A stretch of DNA of 64,000 nt, taken from positions 1,787,210 to 1,851,209 of the forward strand of contig JACAXG010000053.1 in assembly GCA_018881555.1 (NCBI GenBank). Reading direction: 5' to 3'. Positions 59,351 to 64,000 of the stretch are shown piece after piece. This DNA comes from Amblyornis subalaris. Lineage: Eukaryota > Chordata > Aves > Passeriformes > Ptilonorhynchidae. A program made the translations under genes and the position numbers. Every line of letters begins with the position of its first letter. Position 1 is the stretch's first letter. The notes under the pieces were generated by a model. The model searched no databases. It was not told the origin of the DNA and worked only from the letters and a program-made list of their open reading frames with translations.

Positions 59351-62300
59351 ACTCGAGGCTGTTGTGATTATATGGATGGATCCATCGTGAACTTTTAATT
59401 GACACCTACGGGGGCTGAAATCTTCCTGTTGAGGCAGAGCCTTGCAGATGGTTTAGTGGGTGTACATTGATTTTTCATCCACAGACCCGGCCTTGAGATT
59501 ACATTCTGTTTGTATGCCAGTGTAAACTGGTCTAAAGCATCTTTTTCCCACATGATAAAGACCGTGATTTGTGTTTTTAGGGATTTGTGTGTTTAGATAT
59601 TTTTCTTTGTTTAGGTAGCATCTGTCTTGTGTAGATTTTTTTTTCCTTACTTATCACAGTTCATCAGAGCCACAGCAACACCATTGCGCTGATACCGATG
59701 AGAGCAGATGCAGAGCTCTGTAACTACCTTCTGTCTCTCTGGTAGAGCACTGGAAGTGCAGGGGGAATGTGTGTCTTGTATTGCCATTACTGACTCTCCA
59801 CGTCATCTTCCGTGTGCAGAGGCCTCAACTCCTGTGTCAGAGGTTGTGTGAAGTTAATTAAGGAATTCCTGTATTCTAATCACTACATCGGAAACACGCC
59901 AAANCTGACCAACATTTCTGGAGAGGCAAGATGCAAATCTGGAAGTAAACAGGATCTCCGTGCAACAATACTTTTATCTAAAAGACACTGATTCTTATCC
60001 TGTGGTTGGAACTATTACCAAGATACTGAAATGCATATTCCTCAGCAAAAATCTATAATTTCCAAATATAAGGGTGTGGTGTTGATGACAATTAATAGTT
60101 CCCGTAAGCCGTATCACTTAAAATGTAAGAAACAGGAGTCTCTGTGCCCTGGCTTCTTCAGCATTTTTTGTGTTGTCCCGCTACTGTCTTAATTCATCTT
60201 GTCATTTGTTGCTTCCAGATTTTTCAAACGAACATCGGAGTGAAACCTTTCCTCTACTGTTTGCCACTGCCTCTCTGTAAACTCCTTGTACTACAGCTCC
60301 AGTGTGTCCCAGCAAACCCCTGTGGCTTCATACGAATGGGCTCCATGGCTCCATTTCCCTTCAGCAGCAACCAGTGCTTTGTTTTGGTTTGGAAATGATG
60401 CTTTTCCTCTGCGATGGACTGTAATGGAGGACTATAGCAATCGCCTGACTTTTATCCCACTTTGAAAGCAAGAGTGTTCCAGCAGAAATTGCACAGACTT
60501 TTCATCTACCCTTAGCTAGTTGTAGGCTTGNGAGCAGGACTGTGAGACTGGGAAATTAATCGGTCCTGAAACTTCACAATTAATCATAGCACAGCTAGGG
60601 CTCTGCTCGAGAGTTTAAGAAAAAAATCCTTATGGGTATTAGGTGCCTGATTACCCCAGAAATCACAGATTGTGAATGTTATAACTTTGCTGAACACTTC
60701 TCTGAAAACAGTTAATTTTATTGCTGATCCAGCTTTTCTGTCTCTTATCCATACGACAACTACAAAAATTGATTATACGGAAAAGTAATGTTAGGAGAGT
60801 ACTTAATGCATTTTTAGCTGCTTCTAATGGGATTTAGCAGCTGGAAACAAGGAGAGCTGGCACTGAGTAATCAGGGCAGTTCTTAGACAGCTGTGAGGGA
60901 ACCAGAGTATCAGGACTCTGAAATCCATCACCATTTTTTCCTGTATTTTAAAAAATGCAATATATGCAGTGAAGAATTTGAAAACTAGACCTCAATCCTT
61001 GCAGCTCAGACAGTTAACTCGAAGTCAATTGGAATTCATTGTTAAATCCAGTTCTGTAATAACTTCTAGATGAAAATGCCCCTGGGTTCTCTGTGATTTT
61101 TTTTATTTAATTTAATGCTTATGGCAGTTACTACTACCCATCTTTGAAAGGCCTCAGGTTTGGATTTAAATTCCATGCTACATTAATTTTTAAGCAGAAC
61201 AAAAAATGTAGTTATTTCTGCTCCCCTTTTCTCTTTATGAGCAACAATCCAAGAGACCCATTTTCCTATTTTGGAAGAAAGCAATTTTATGCATGTTTGT
61301 GCCTAGGAATTGCGGTCAGAAAAGCATCTTGATAAAATGACCCTTCCATAGGATTTCTGTTTGAATAGTTCCTGTACTCAGTTAGTTCCATTTGCAAATC
61401 AAAAGCATAATTTTCCAATGTAAGCACCGTAAACTGAGTCTTGAATCTCAAAAGTCAGAGTGAGTTTTTCCCCCTGTTACACCATTGTTGGTGTTTTGTC
61501 ACTGAAATACTGCAAATAGTTTTATTTGGTGATGCCCAGAGGTAATACAGTTCCACTGTATGGGAATGGACTGCATCCATTTGTCAGAATTTTAGTCAAA
61601 AAAATAAGTTATATTTTTTGGTCCTAAAGTCCTTCAAGTATGTAACACTATTATAAAAAAAAAAAAGCCAGGAATGTGTACCTAGAGTAAGAAGGTACTA
61701 TTTTTTCATACTATTTTCCTTATACAGGGACATGACCTTGGGATGAAGTCTAACCAGTCATCTATAGGTCTGTGGTAGTACTTTGTGGTAGTGGCAGATC
61801 CTGCTGACCCCTGTGGTAGTTTACTGGTGTTGAAGAAGTTGAGAATTCAGGGTCTAAGCAGGGTTATTTAGGTGGAAGCCTATGGAACTAGGGCTCACAG
61901 TGAAGGATGTCCTTTCCATGATAATTTTAACTCTGCCTGCATATTCTTTAACAAGTCCTGTGTCATTGGTTTATAAGTCCAGCTCACTTCTCTGTGTTTC
62001 AGTACATGTAAGGAATGTATCCTTGGCTTTTCCTCACCTTAAGGTGAATTCTATGCCCTAAAAAGAATTTCTAGAGTACAATTCATCTACTAGATTCCAA
62101 ATTTAATGAAAACTTTTTGGAATTATGCATCACCCTTTGTACTTGTCCTAAAGTACAGCTAAAGCTGTTTGCAAGGCTGTTGTAAAGCTGCTAGATACCC
62201 TGGTTATTTTTCCATTTCAAATTGGTGTCAGCCATGTCACTGAGGGAGCAGTATAAAATGTTTGTTTTAACAGGGATCATGGATCAAGAAGTTGAGTTCA

Positions 62301-64000
62301 AAATTAAGATATCTTGGAACTTACTAGTAAACACAGCAATACTGAAGCTGAGAAGTCAAAATAAACCTCTGAGAAAATGCAAAATATTCCAAAAGCAGTC
62401 AAAAATGTTATTGCTTTATTTTAAGGTGGAATCTTTGCTGCCTTATGAAGAGCAGAGCTGAACAACTGTGAGTTGTTAGACCCCCTGAAGGGCCACCTAA
62501 CACAGTCTGGGGAACCTGTTGGTGTATGTTTAAGTGTGTCCAGGAAAGGATAAGACATTATCCCTCACTATTGTCTTTTCTGTGTCTGGTATCCTCCACT
62601 TCAGACACACAACACTGTGGTCACATCTCTTCATGTACCACAACATTTTCAAGGTGTGCCTTTGTACTCTGAAGTTCTGAGAGTGACTCCAGCAGGCAGC
62701 GACAGAGCTCTGCTGCTCTTTGGGAATGGTCTTCTGACCTGGGGAACAAGGCAGACACTGGGAAGAGCAGTAGGGCTGCTCCCCCAGGGTGCCAGCCCCC
62801 ACCTCTTCATTGGCTTGCAGTCCCCATTTTTATTTTGCAATTTCCATAATTAAGTTTGCTGCTTTACAGATTACTCTCTGACTTGGAAGAACAAGATTCT
62901 ACAGAAATACAGGTTCTCCATAAGCATGCTCAAAAACTTATGAAAAGTTTCAAGTGTTCCTTTGCAGAGGCTTCGTAACAGCTGCAGCCCTGGCATAGTT
63001 GTTGTCTAGAGCTGTTTAGTTGGTGCTGAAGGGCTGATGAATTGAGTTAGTAATAACATATAAAGAGTTGTGCATAAGTGTTTTGTGAATGTTTGAATGG
63101 GATATGTAGNGTGAGGAAAGTGAAAAGACATCATTTTGTGTATGCCTTCTATGAGCATGCATTTTTGTTGTTAGGGTTCAAAGGCTTTAATAATAATTCA
63201 AATGGAATTTTTCGTTTTTAATGGATTTTTTTTTCCCCCTGAAGTGACATGAAGACTGTGTTTCCTTTTTGGACGGTATATATAAATATAATTGATTCCC
63301 TTGGGGGTGTTTTTCATTGCTGTTAGTTTTGGTGCTCTGGTCAGATCTAGTTTCTGACTACCTAGAGTTCCCCTGTGGTAGCAGGAATTTAAATGAATGA
63401 TGTCATTTGCTTCTTCTGTGCCAGTGCTATTGTGTGGGACTACTGGATTCCATAAAATGAGCTTCCGTTTCATCTTAGGTGTGGCTGTCCTTCCGCAGTG
63501 CACACAATGCCCATGCTCTGAGTCCATTGTGCCGTTTATNTGTTATATACATGCACCTAGACTGGGGAGTCTGTGATTGTAAAATGGCTTTTAAGGATTT
63601 TTAAGTTCTTGAGAGTAAAAGAAACACATTTGTAAATTATCATGATAGAAGTTTGCATGTGCTTTCCTTAACTGAGGATGATTTGTTGGTTTGCAGTTCC
63701 CTCGGGAGGAGAGTGACATTTTTGCCACAATTCCTGTAATCGGATCTAATAGTATCAGGGTGTTTTTTCTAGTTCCCAGATTCTTCACTGAAGTGTGACA
63801 TTTGAAAAGGATATGGTGCTTTTGAGCTGTACTGACTGCTTGTCTAAAATCATCATCACATACTGTCAGTGGCCCAGTCATTGCTCAGTGCTGGCTGATC
63901 CTGTGAACCAAGGAATTGGGGCAGATAGCAGATCACCACATCACAGCAGATATGGTTGCTAGTGAAAGCAGTCAGAATGATTGAGAATGGTGAGAAGAGA
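59351..64000. other. Intergenic DNA upstream of TAB3, no gene recognised
   Basis: AT-rich, with only short spurious frames. No repeat family, RNA gene or conserved exon was recognised. Confidence 0.55.

Noticed and set aside
62222..62461. 79-codon plus-strand open frame upstream of TAB3
   Set aside because: No similarity to a known protein, AT-rich codon use and no splice or promoter context.

Overview
The window is vertebrate, and almost certainly bird, nuclear DNA. It is AT-rich and gene-poor. It carries many 3' ends and reverse-transcriptase fragments of CR1 LINEs, which are the dominant avian retroposons, and LTRs of an avian class III (ERVL-like) endogenous retrovirus. Single ambiguous bases (N) are scattered throughout. 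No prokaryotic features are present. Species is not determinable by eye. All calls come from reading the sequence and from family knowledge; no search was run.

Left end (1-2618, minus strand). A compact LTR element has its 5' LTR at 2618-2012. A short gag-like acidic leader follows, then an intronless, nearly full-length copy of the host splicing-factor gene PRPF38A. After that come a degraded ERVL-type integrase C-terminus, a polypurine tract, and the first 7 bases of what looks like the 3' LTR at the window edge. This is best read as an endogenous retrovirus that transduced a host mRNA, and it is the most notable object in the window. A related solo LTR lies at 8396-9010.

Middle (about 14.5-58.7 kb, minus strand). 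This is the gene TAB3, encoding the TAK1-binding adaptor of NF-kB/MAPK signalling. Six coding exons were resolved with consensus splice sites and consistent phases: 33063-32962, 30089-28634, 25549-25389, 23005-22912, 21364-21281 and 19086-18938. Together they encode 681 residues with an N-terminal CUE domain, a long Ser/Pro/Gln-rich linker, a coiled coil and a C-terminal NZF zinc finger. A CpG-island promoter with a TCTCGCGAGA palindrome lies at about 58.0-58.8 kb, some 25 kb upstream of the first coding exon. A long 3' UTR probably runs from 18937 to about 14.5 kb. Introns hold several CR1 copies, one within about 45 bp of a coding exon.

Right end (58.8-64 kb). This is sequence upstream of the TAB3 promoter, with one CR1 fragment and no recognisable gene. 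Left of TAB3 (2.6-14.5 kb) there are only CR1 fragments, the solo LTR and unannotatable AT-rich DNA.
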